13,802 nt of DNA, taken from the NCBI GenBank assembly GCA_002305415.1, contig DBQX01000009.1:1-13802 (forward strand). Reading direction: 5' to 3'. Position 1 is the first letter of the stretch. Every line of letters starts with the position of its first letter. This document shows positions 1-8,281 of this stretch, piece after piece. This DNA is from Actinomycetales bacterium UBA1383 (GTDB taxonomy: Bacteria; Actinomycetota; Actinomycetes; Actinomycetales; Actinomycetaceae). Made by a program: the position numbers and the translations under genes. The notes beneath the pieces were generated by a model. It had not been told where the DNA came from and made no database searches. It saw nothing but the letters and a program-made list of their open reading frames with translations.

Positions 1-1926
1 GACCGGCCCACCCACTTCTTCGGGTCGATCGTCTACAAGGTCGAGGGTGCCGTCGGCGAGTTCACCGTCATCGACGGGCAGCAGCGACTCACGACCGTCA
101 ACCTCCTGTTTCTCGCCCTTCGCGACGCACTCAACAACGGCACCATCCAGGGAGAATCCGGTCTCGCCGAACGCATCTTCAAGGAGTACCTGCACTCCGA
201 GTACGCGGCGTCGAAGCAGAAGCTCAAGCTGAAGCCGGTCAAGGCGGATGCGGATGCGTACTCGCGGCTCTTCAAGGGGCCCGACTCATTCGACGAGGAC
301 TCGCGCATCACGGCGAACTACCGCTACTTCCTCCGGCGGGTGGCCGCGGGCGAGTTGACGGCTCAGCAACTCTTCGAGGCGATCAGGAAGCTGCAGGTGA
401 TGAAGCTGCAGCTGGAGGCTTCGGACAATGCTCAGCTGATCTTCGAGAGCCTGAACTCCACCGGCCTCGACCTCTCCGAGGCAGATCTCATCCGCAACTT
501 CGTCCTCATGGGCCTCCTGCCGCAGGACCAGGAGATCCTCTACGACCAGTTCTGGAACCGGATGGAGGAGAACGTCCGTTACGACACCTCCCGATTCATC
601 CGCCACTACATGACCGCCAAGCTCGGCCGCACTCCGAGAATCGATGAGCTGTACGAGGAGTTCAAGAAGTACGTCAAGCGGAATCAGCTCGAGGTGCCGG
701 CTGTTCTCGCCGACATGCGGGACTACTCCCGGCACTACCGAACGATCCGCGACGCCGCGACCGGGGTCCCCGCAGTCGACCGCCTCCTCCGGCGTTACAA
801 CCTGATCGACCGGGATGTCACCCTCCCGCTCCTGCTGCCCGTGGTGGCCGAATTCCGTGCCGGCACCGTCACCGCCGACGACCTGGGAGACGTCATCAGG
901 ACTGTCGACACCTACCTCACCCGACGCTTTGTCTGCGGGTACCCCACGAACGCGCTCAACAAGATCTTCGCACTGCTCTATCGCGAGGCTGCGAAGCGGC
1001 GCGGTCCGGGTGACAGGTTCAGCGACGTCATGATCTTCTTGCTGACCCGCAGGCAGGGCACCGGCACGTTCCCCACCGATCAGGAGTTCGAGGACGCGCT
1101 GCGGACCAAGGACTTCTACCACGTCTCGATGCCGCAGCGGAGCTACCTCTTCGAGTGCCTCGAGAACGGCAACTCGAACGACATCCGCGACATCGCAGGG
1201 GCGCTGAGCTCCGGTGCCATCAGCATCGAGCACATCATGCCGCAGACCCTGACCCCGGAGTGGCGGGAGACTCTGGGCCCGGACTTCGAGCGGATCCACG
1301 GCACTTGGCTCCACCGGCTCGCGAACCTGACGGTCACCGGGTACAACGCCAGCTACTCGAACGCGACCTTCACCCACAAGCGGGACCGCGCGGACGGCTT
1401 CAGGGCTTCGCCTTACCGGCTCAACGCCCTCCTCCGTGACGCGGCCACGTGGGGTGAGGAACAGCTGCAGCAACGGGCCGACTCCCTGGTGCAGATAGCC
1501 CTGGCGTACTGGCCCACCCCAGACTCGGCCTATGAACCGGAGCCGGATCTCCGAGACGTGGAACCCATGGGGGAGGACACCGACTTCACGGGCCGTTCGA
1601 TCCGCGCGTGGGAGTACCAAGGAGCGCAGAACCCCGTCACCACGTGGAAGGCGATGCTCATCCAGGTGGCGCGAATGCTCGCCGAGCAGGACTCCGCAGG
1701 AATCCACCGACGTGCCTCCCGCGGTGATTGGTGGAAGATTCGACACGACCACGCCGCCAAGGTGGAGAGCGGCTACTCCGAGGTGGTGCCCGGCATCGAC
1801 GTCTACACGGCCAACTCGACGTCATCGAAGATGTGGATCCTTCGGGAGCTCTTCCACCACCTCGGCCTCGACACCGATGAGCTCGTCTTCCACCTGACCC
1901 CCGAAGCAACCACTCTCGATGAGTGA
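1..1926 (+). CDS. GmrSD-like DUF262/DUF1524 protein, type IV restriction-type nuclease (5' partial)
   Basis: The frame is open from base 1, so the true start lies upstream; 641 residues are visible. Numbered from the first visible codon, the DUF262 signature IDGQQRLTT has its DGQQR core at 25-29, and this normally sits some tens of residues from the N-terminus. The DUF1524 HNH-like nuclease region carries H411-x2-P414 (IEHIMPQ), N442 (LANLTVTGYN), N449 and K460, the usual spaced pattern. A further module of about 110 residues (528-641, FTGRSIRAWEY onward) is not one I can name. In the family (GmrSD, BrxU, SspE), DUF262 binds or hydrolyses nucleotide and DUF1524 cuts DNA, often modified phage DNA; that role here is inferred. 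The gene overlaps the next by 8 nt. Its GC is lower than its partner's (35/60 at 661-720), so it may have been recruited separately. Confidence 0.9.
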   Translation, partial: DRPTHFFGSIVYKVEGAVGEFTVIDGQQRLTTVNLLFLALRDALNNGTIQGESGLAERIFKEYLHSEYAASKQKLKLKPVKADADAYSRLFKGPDSFDEDSRITANYRYFLRRVAAGELTAQQLFEAIRKLQVMKLQLEASDNAQLIFESLNSTGLDLSEADLIRNFVLMGLLPQDQEILYDQFWNRMEENVRYDTSRFIRHYMTAKLGRTPRIDELYEEFKKYVKRNQLEVPAVLADMRDYSRHYRTIRDAATGVPAVDRLLRRYNLIDRDVTLPLLLPVVAEFRAGTVTADDLGDVIRTVDTYLTRRFVCGYPTNALNKIFALLYREAAKRRGPGDRFSDVMIFLLTRRQGTGTFPTDQEFEDALRTKDFYHVSMPQRSYLFECLENGNSNDIRDIAGALSSGAISIEHIMPQTLTPEWRETLGPDFERIHGTWLHRLANLTVTGYNASYSNATFTHKRDRADGFRASPYRLNALLRDAATWGEEQLQQRADSLVQIALAYWPTPDSAYEPEPDLRDVEPMGEDTDFTGRSIRAWEYQGAQNPVTTWKAMLIQVARMLAEQDSAGIHRRASRGDWWKIRHDHAAKVESGYSEVVPGIDVYTANSTSSKMWILRELFHHLGLDTDELVFHLTPEATTLDE

Positions 1927-4900
1927 GCTGCTGCCCACGCTGCAGGCTCGGGCGATCCGCCAGGGCCTGTTGGATTACCTGACCACCACGTTCGCGTTGG
2001 CGGATGTGGACGCGCAGCGGGCGTTGGGGGAGTTCCTGACACAAGCGGCGGGGATGTTCAAGGGGCCGTTCCTGCGGACGCGGTTGCCGTTCCGGGCGGC
2101 GGAGCCGGGGTGGGAGCGGCACCTCTCGTGGGAGTTGCCGTACACGCCGTACGGGCATCAGGCGGCGGCGTTCGCCCGGTTGTCGTCGGCCACGCCGGAG
2201 GGTGGGTTCCGCCGGCCGGACCCGACGCTGGTGACCACGGGGACGGGCTCGGGCAAGACGGAGGCGTTCCTGTATCCGATCCTGGATCATGCGATGCGGG
2301 CCCGCCGCGCGGGGCACCGGGGGATGACGGCGCTGATCCTGTACCCGATGAACGCCCTGGCGAACGACCAGGCCGCCCGCCTCGCCACCCTGCTGACCTC
2401 CCGGGAGGAACTCGCCGGCATTACCGCAGCCCTGTACACCGGGCAGGAGGGCCCCACCCGCACCACCGTCACCCCGGATGGCCTGATCACGGACCGGGCC
2501 ATCATCCGGGACACCCCGCCGGACATCCTGCTGACCAACTACAAGATGCTCGACCAGCTCCTCCTCCGCCACGAGGACCAGGGGCTGTGGGCCCAGTCCG
2601 CGAACTCGTTGCAGTACCTGGTGCTGGACGAGTTTCACACCTATGACGGCGCGCAGGGCACCGACGTCTCCATGCTGTTGCGCCGCCTCGGGCTGGCGCT
2701 GAAGTCCTACTGGGATCCCGCTGACTTCTCGGCGGAGGAGTGGGCGCGCCCGTTGGGGCGGATCACCCCGGTGGCCACCTCGGCGACGTTGGGGGACAAG
2801 GGGGACCCGGCCGCGATGGTGCAGTTCGCCTCCACGGTGTTCGGGGAGCCATTCCACCCGGAGTCGGTGATCACCGAGTCCCGCCTGTCGCTGGACGAGT
2901 GGGTGGGGGACGCCCCGGACCAGGTGGCCGGGTGGGGGCTGGAGCCGGCCCCGCTGGTGCGCTCCGACCTGGCAGCGGTGAACGACGGCGTTGCCACCGT
3001 GGGTGGTGACGCTCGTGATTTGGCGTTGACGGTGCTGGCGGCGTTGTACGGGACGGATGCGGACGTCGTCGCCAGGGTGGTGGGGGAGGACCCGGCCCGG
3101 TTGCTGGCGGTGGCCCGCGCGCACCCGTTGGTGCGGCGGGTGGTGGAGGTGACGTCGGACGCCGTCTCCCTGGATGACCTGGCTGCGGCGGTGTTGCCGG
3201 ACGGGGCTGAGGGCGAGGAGGAGGCGGCCGGGTTCCTGGTGCACCTGGCGGCGTGCTTGTCGCACGTGCGGGCGGTGGCCGGCCGGGACGCGGCGACGGT
3301 GGACCTGCACCTGTGGGTGCGGGAGCTGTCCCGCATCGACCGGGTCGCGGCAGCGGAGGCGGCGTTCCTGTGGTCGGACGACGGGGGCGTGGTGCTGGGG
3401 GAGTCGCACGACCCGTTCGAGTCCGCGGGCCGGCCCGCATTCCCCGCGGTGTACTGCCGCCACTGCGGCCGCTCCGGCTGGGGCGTGGGGCTCGGACCGG
3501 TGGGCCTGGACCTGGCCACCGACGACGCCGCGATCCGCCGCAACCACGCCACCCACGAGGGCCGCTTCCGGGCATTGCTGACCGCGTCGGGGGAGGCGGA
3601 GCACGCCTGGTTGGGCAACGCCGAGATCGACGGCCTGCGCTGGTTCTCGGTGAAGCAGCGCACCATCCTGACCACCCCACCGCCGGACGATGACCCGGAC
3701 TTCCGGGACGGGTGGGTGCTGCCGGTGCTGATGCTGACCGGGGCGGAGGCGGACGACGAGTCCGCGGCGGACACCTGCCCGTCCTGCCAGCAGCGGGACG
3801 GGATCCGGTTCCTGGGGTCCTCGATCGCCACGTTGCTGTCGGTGGCGTTGTCCACCCTGTTCGGCACGCAGGAGCTGGACGCGGGGGAGAAGAAGGCCCT
3901 GGTGTTCACCGACTCGGTGCAGGACGCCGCGCACCGGGCCGGTTTCGTGGAGTCCCGCTCCCACGTGCTGACCTTGCGCGCAGTGCTGCGCGAGGCGGCG
4001 GGGGACGAGCCGCAACCCTTGGACGCGGTGGTGGAGCGGGCGTTGCAGCTCGCCGGGTCCGATCCGGCGCGCCGGTACCGGTTGATCCCGCCGTCGCTGG
4101 CGGACCGGGACACCTTCGCGCCGTTCTGGCAGAAGGACACGGTGCCGGCAGCGGTGCGGACCCGGGTGAAGAGGCGCCTGCTGTTCGATGCCGTGATGGA
4201 AGTGGGGTTGCAGGGCCGGTTCGGCCGGACCCTGGAGGCCACCGGGTCCGTGGGCGTGGAGGTGGAGGCCGGGCAGGGCGCGAAGCTCGCTGCGATCGCC
4301 CGGGGCGTGCTGGCATCCACGGCGGTGCAGGACACCCTGGAGGAGTCGGTGGCCGGGGTGGCCGACGCCCGGCTGGTGGCGTGGGTGCGCGGAGTGCTGG
4401 TGCACCTGCGGTTGCAGGGCGGGATCGAGCATGAGTGGTTCCGCCGCTACCTCCAAGAGGACGGTGCCCGGTGGTGGATCTGGGGTGGCCGGCCGAAGGG
4501 GCAGGGCATGCCCGCGTTCCCGAAGGACAGGTCCGCGCCCGCGTTCCCGCGGGTGGGGACCGTGAAGGGCTCGGAGTTGCTGGACTCGGTGACGTCCCCA
4601 CAGTCGTGGTACGCCCGCTGGGCGGCCCGCCTGCTCGGGATCTCCCCGGGGTACGGGGCCAAGCTCGCCCGGGTGCTGCTGGAGCGGCTGGTGAAGGAGG
4701 GGGTGCTCACCTCGGTCCAGACCACGAGCGGGGCCACGGTGTTCGCGATCCCGGCCTCCGCCGTCGTGGTCTCGCCGACGACGGACGCGGGGCTGGCAGC
4801 CGGGGATCACCTGTTGGTGTGTGACGTGTGCGCGAACCGGACGTACGGGTCGGCGACGGTGGTCTCCCAGTTGGCCGGGGCGCCGTGCCTGTTGGTGCGT

Positions 4901-7900
4901 TGCCCGGGCACGTTGGTCCGCCGGCCGCAGGCCCCGAACTACTACCGGGAGCTGTACGCCTCGGCGGACATGCGCCGCATCGTGGCGCGGGAGCATTCCT
5001 CGATCCTCGACGACGTCACCCGCCTGGAGTACGAGGACGGGTTCCGGCGGGCGGACGGGGACCCCTCGGCCCCGAACGTGCTGGTGGCCACCCCGACCCT
5101 GGAGATGGGCATCGACATCGGGGACCTGTCCACCGTGGTGCTGGCCTCGCTGCCGCGCACGGTGGCGTCCTACCTGCAACGGGTGGGCCGGGCCGGCCGG
5201 CTCACGGGCAACGCCCTGGAGGTGGCGTTCGCGACCGGGCGGGGTGAGCAGTTGCCGCGCCTGGAGGAGCCGCTCTCGGTGATCAATGGGGCGGTGCGCC
5301 CACCGGCCACCTACCTGTCCGCGGAGGAGATCCTGCAGCGGCAGTACGTGGCGCACCTTGTGGACGTCTTCGCCCGGGACGCGAACCGGAAGCACCCGCG
5401 CCGGGCGAAGGGTGCGATCGGGTCCGCCGGTCCGGGGACGTTCCTGGGGGACCTGATCGAGTACGCCGAGGGCGACGCCGCCGCTCACCTGGACCGCTTC
5501 CTCGGCACCTTCACCGGGTTGTCGGCGGCGGCGGTGGCGGCGGTGCGGGCGTGGGCGACGCCGTCGGACGGGCCGGGCACGAGTGGACTGGCGGCGCACC
5601 TGTTCGCCGCCTCCCTGCGGTGGTCGGCGACGGTGGAGGAACTGTCCCATCGGCGGGCCGCGATCGAGGCGGCGCTGCCGGACCTGAAGGTGCGCTCGGA
5701 GTTGCCGGCGGCGTCGGAGGAGGACACCCGGGCGTACCGCTCGGCGCGGGCCTCCCGGAAGCTGATCAACGCCCAGTTGAAGGACCTGCGGGGCCGGTAC
5801 TGGATCCAGGTGTTGGAGGAGTTCGGGATCCTGCCGAACTACACCCTGCTGGATGACTCGGTGACCCTGGACGTGGCGCTCACGTGGATCGACCCGGACA
5901 CCGGGGAGTTCCGCTCCGAGCCCACGTCGATCTCGCGGGGGGCGGCCTCGGCGTTGCGGGAGTTCGCGCCCGGGGCTACGTTCTACGCCCGCGGCCTGGA
6001 GATCGAGGTGGACTCCATCGACCTCGGCCGGGACGGGGACGCGATCCGCACCTGGGCGTGCTGCCCGGACTGCGGGTACACCACCGACGCCACCCCGGCC
6101 GGTGGGGCCGGCGGGATGCCGCCGGTGTCGGTGTGCCCACGCTGCGGGGGCGGGGGGATCGCGGACGCGAAGCAGCGCCTGGACGTGGTGGAACTGACCC
6201 GGGTCTCGGCCGAGATGCGCCGCGACGAGGCCGCGATCGGGGACCGGCGGGACGACCGCCGTCGGGAGACGTTCACGGTGTTCACCGCCGCGGACATCAA
6301 CCCCGCCAACGTGGCCCGGCAGTGGTTCGTGGCCGGGTACGACTTCGGGGTGCGCTACCTGCGCCACCTCGACGTGCGGTGGATCAACGCCGGGCCGCGC
6401 TCCGGGCACGGGCCCGCCCGGGAGATCGCCGGGGAGGCCCGCCCGGCCCCGCTGTTCCGGGTGTGCCGCGGCTGCGGCCGCCTGGACCGCAACACCAAGA
6501 CCAACCGTCCCGAGGAGCACCGGGCGTGGTGCCGTTACCGCCGCTCCTCCGAGGAGCACGCCGTCACCGTGGGCCTGACGCGGACGCTGCACACCCAGGG
6601 GGTGGTGGTGCGCCTGCCCGCCACGGTCACGCTGGGGGACTCCTTCGCGATCCCGTCCCTGTCCGCGGCGCTGCTGCTGGGGCTGCGGGAGCAGATGGGC
6701 GGCAACCCGGACCACCTGGAGGTCACCGAGATCACCGACCCCGTGTTGACGCCCGGGGGCGGGCATGTGGCTGAGGCGCTGCTGCTGCACGACACCGTGC
6801 CCGGCGGCACCGGGTACCTCGCCGAGCTCGCCGACCCGGACCGGGTGTGGGACCTGCTGTACCGGGCGTGGCGCATCGTGGCCACCTGCGAGTGTGGCGG
6901 GCAGGGCCGGCTCGCGTGCCACCGCTGCCTGCTGCCCTTCGCCCCGCCCTGGCAGGTGGAGCACGTGGCCCGGGAGGCCGCCGAACGGCACCTGCGGGCG
7001 TTGCTGACGGCGGGGGTGCCGGATGCGGCGGTGCCGCAGGCGTGCGACTGGGAGCTGACCGAGGAACCGCCAGGGGTGGACACGATGGAGTCCCACCTGG
7101 AGCTGCACTTCCGCCAGGTGTTCACCGAGCGGGTCAAGGCGTTGGGCGCCACGGTGAAGGAGGTGCCCGGGCACACCGGGAACACGCTGCGGATCACGTT
7201 CCCCGGGTTGCGGCGGGAGTGGAAGCTCGCGCCCCAGGTGCTCATGGGCGGTTCGAAGCCGGACTTCGTGCTCTCCACCGAGGACACCGCGATCCCGGAC
7301 GTCGTGATCTTCACCGACGGGTGGCTCTACCACGCCTCCGCGGCGCACAACCGCATCGCGGACGACGCCGCCAAGCGGCAGGACCTGCGCGACGCCGGGC
7401 ACGTGGTTCTCGGGATCACGGCCGCGGATGTGCGTGCGGCCCAGGACTCGGCACTGGTGGATCCGCCGTGGTGGAACGAGCAGGTGGTGGGGCACCTGCT
7501 CAGTTCCGGGATGTACGCCTTCACCCCGCAGGCCGTGACCGCGGTGCGGCAGGGGCCGTTCGCGTTCCTCGCCGCGTGGTTGCAGAAGCCAGAGGTCCCC
7601 GAGACCGGGGCCCTGGCCGGGGCGTTGCCGTTCTTCTTCGCGCCCACGTCCGAGCATCTGACGTTGCCGGCGGGTGCGGACCTCGCGCGGGTGGCGGCGG
7701 GGCTGCTGGACGGGGAACCGGCGGAGGCCGGGGCGGCTGCCGGGTGGTGGTGGCGGTTCGGGGCTGTGGGGTTGCTGGCGCGGCAGGTGGCTCCGGGTTC
7801 GCAGGCGATCGAGGTGGCGTTGGTGCTGGACGACCGTGCTGGTGCCGTTGACGGGGTGGGGCACCGGGAGGCGTGGGCCGAGTGGCTGCGGATCTCCAAC

Positions 7901-8281
7901 GCGCTGGCGTTGCGGGAGCAGCCCACCACGATCGCCGCGGTCAGCGAGATCCTGGCCGGGCAGGTCACGGCGGCGGCGCCGTCGGCCGAAACACGGGTAC
8001 TGGCGCCGGAGTGGCAGGCCGTCGTGGACCTGGCCTACGGGCTGGAGAAGGAGATCGCCCTCGGCCTCGCCGACGGCGGGGTGCCGGTGGCCCCGGAGGT
8101 CGGGTACGAGGTGGATGGCATCCCGCTGGACTTCGCGTGGCCGGATCGGCGGGTGGCCGTCGCGGTTGAGTTGGCGGAGGAGGACCGGGCCGAGGTGGAG
8201 GCGCAGGGGTGGACGTTCCTGCCCGCCGACGCCGAGCAGATCACGGCGGCGCTTGCCGCCCGCGAGGCAGGAGTGGCCTGA
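1919..8281 (+). CDS. Very large DEAD/DEAH-type helicase with DUF1998 region and nuclease-like C-terminus (DruE-like)
   Basis: 2120 residues. RecA-like domain 1 has Walker A GTGSGKT (K113), motif Ia YPMNALANDQ, LTNYKMLDQLLLR, Walker B DEFH (237-240) and SAT (288-290). A long insert with paired cysteines (C513/C516, C620/C623) precedes motif IV, KALVFTDS near 660. Domain 2 resumes with ATPTLEMGIDIG (from 1057) and QRVGRAGR (1087-1094). Zinc-type clusters follow at C1382/C1385/C1406/C1409 and C1516/C1519. The DUF1998 region shows D1625, GGTGY and C1657-x-C1659-x7-C1667-x2-C1670. Beyond it, KPDF (D1782) with TDGWLYH (D1800) resembles a Vsr/DUF559-type nuclease, and a second weaker patch is at D2071/E2084. 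The family includes DruE of Druantia and the repair helicase MrfA; a role in defence is inferred from the neighbours. The ATG overlaps the previous gene and has no good Shine-Dalgarno site, so translation is probably coupled. GC is very high (45/60 at 3301-3360). Confidence 0.92.
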   Translation: MSELLPTLQARAIRQGLLDYLTTTFALADVDAQRALGEFLTQAAGMFKGPFLRTRLPFRAAEPGWERHLSWELPYTPYGHQAAAFARLSSATPEGGFRRPDPTLVTTGTGSGKTEAFLYPILDHAMRARRAGHRGMTALILYPMNALANDQAARLATLLTSREELAGITAALYTGQEGPTRTTVTPDGLITDRAIIRDTPPDILLTNYKMLDQLLLRHEDQGLWAQSANSLQYLVLDEFHTYDGAQGTDVSMLLRRLGLALKSYWDPADFSAEEWARPLGRITPVATSATLGDKGDPAAMVQFASTVFGEPFHPESVITESRLSLDEWVGDAPDQVAGWGLEPAPLVRSDLAAVNDGVATVGGDARDLALTVLAALYGTDADVVARVVGEDPARLLAVARAHPLVRRVVEVTSDAVSLDDLAAAVLPDGAEGEEEAAGFLVHLAACLSHVRAVAGRDAATVDLHLWVRELSRIDRVAAAEAAFLWSDDGGVVLGESHDPFESAGRPAFPAVYCRHCGRSGWGVGLGPVGLDLATDDAAIRRNHATHEGRFRALLTASGEAEHAWLGNAEIDGLRWFSVKQRTILTTPPPDDDPDFRDGWVLPVLMLTGAEADDESAADTCPSCQQRDGIRFLGSSIATLLSVALSTLFGTQELDAGEKKALVFTDSVQDAAHRAGFVESRSHVLTLRAVLREAAGDEPQPLDAVVERALQLAGSDPARRYRLIPPSLADRDTFAPFWQKDTVPAAVRTRVKRRLLFDAVMEVGLQGRFGRTLEATGSVGVEVEAGQGAKLAAIARGVLASTAVQDTLEESVAGVADARLVAWVRGVLVHLRLQGGIEHEWFRRYLQEDGARWWIWGGRPKGQGMPAFPKDRSAPAFPRVGTVKGSELLDSVTSPQSWYARWAARLLGISPGYGAKLARVLLERLVKEGVLTSVQTTSGATVFAIPASAVVVSPTTDAGLAAGDHLLVCDVCANRTYGSATVVSQLAGAPCLLVRCPGTLVRRPQAPNYYRELYASADMRRIVAREHSSILDDVTRLEYEDGFRRADGDPSAPNVLVATPTLEMGIDIGDLSTVVLASLPRTVASYLQRVGRAGRLTGNALEVAFATGRGEQLPRLEEPLSVINGAVRPPATYLSAEEILQRQYVAHLVDVFARDANRKHPRRAKGAIGSAGPGTFLGDLIEYAEGDAAAHLDRFLGTFTGLSAAAVAAVRAWATPSDGPGTSGLAAHLFAASLRWSATVEELSHRRAAIEAALPDLKVRSELPAASEEDTRAYRSARASRKLINAQLKDLRGRYWIQVLEEFGILPNYTLLDDSVTLDVALTWIDPDTGEFRSEPTSISRGAASALREFAPGATFYARGLEIEVDSIDLGRDGDAIRTWACCPDCGYTTDATPAGGAGGMPPVSVCPRCGGGGIADAKQRLDVVELTRVSAEMRRDEAAIGDRRDDRRRETFTVFTAADINPANVARQWFVAGYDFGVRYLRHLDVRWINAGPRSGHGPAREIAGEARPAPLFRVCRGCGRLDRNTKTNRPEEHRAWCRYRRSSEEHAVTVGLTRTLHTQGVVVRLPATVTLGDSFAIPSLSAALLLGLREQMGGNPDHLEVTEITDPVLTPGGGHVAEALLLHDTVPGGTGYLAELADPDRVWDLLYRAWRIVATCECGGQGRLACHRCLLPFAPPWQVEHVAREAAERHLRALLTAGVPDAAVPQACDWELTEEPPGVDTMESHLELHFRQVFTERVKALGATVKEVPGHTGNTLRITFPGLRREWKLAPQVLMGGSKPDFVLSTEDTAIPDVVIFTDGWLYHASAAHNRIADDAAKRQDLRDAGHVVLGITAADVRAAQDSALVDPPWWNEQVVGHLLSSGMYAFTPQAVTAVRQGPFAFLAAWLQKPEVPETGALAGALPFFFAPTSEHLTLPAGADLARVAAGLLDGEPAEAGAAAGWWWRFGAVGLLARQVAPGSQAIEVALVLDDRAGAVDGVGHREAWAEWLRISNALALREQPTTIAAVSEILAGQVTAAAPSAETRVLAPEWQAVVDLAYGLEKEIALGLADGGVPVAPEVGYEVDGIPLDFAWPDRRVAVAVELAEEDRAEVEAQGWTFLPADAEQITAALAAREAGVA
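8269..8273 (+). promoter_or_regulatory. Ribosome binding site deciding the start of the UvrD-like gene
   Basis: AGGAG lies 7 nt before the ATG at 8281, inside the last codons of the large helicase gene. It supports starting the third gene at 8281 rather than at an in-frame start 72 nt upstream. The upstream start would add 24 arginine-rich residues and overlap the helicase coding region. The junction is TGATG, with stop and start sharing one base. Confidence 0.75.

Noticed and set aside
286..1752. A 488-residue minus-strand frame opposite the GmrSD-like gene
   Set aside because: Low-complexity, motif-free shadow of a gene with DUF262 and DUF1524 signatures on the other strand.
1658..7864. 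A 2068-residue open frame on the minus strand, opposite the large helicase gene
   Set aside because: It is the antisense of a very high-GC coding region, where stop codons are rare. The translation is rich in Arg, Pro, Gly and His with no motif, while the plus strand carries a full helicase motif set.
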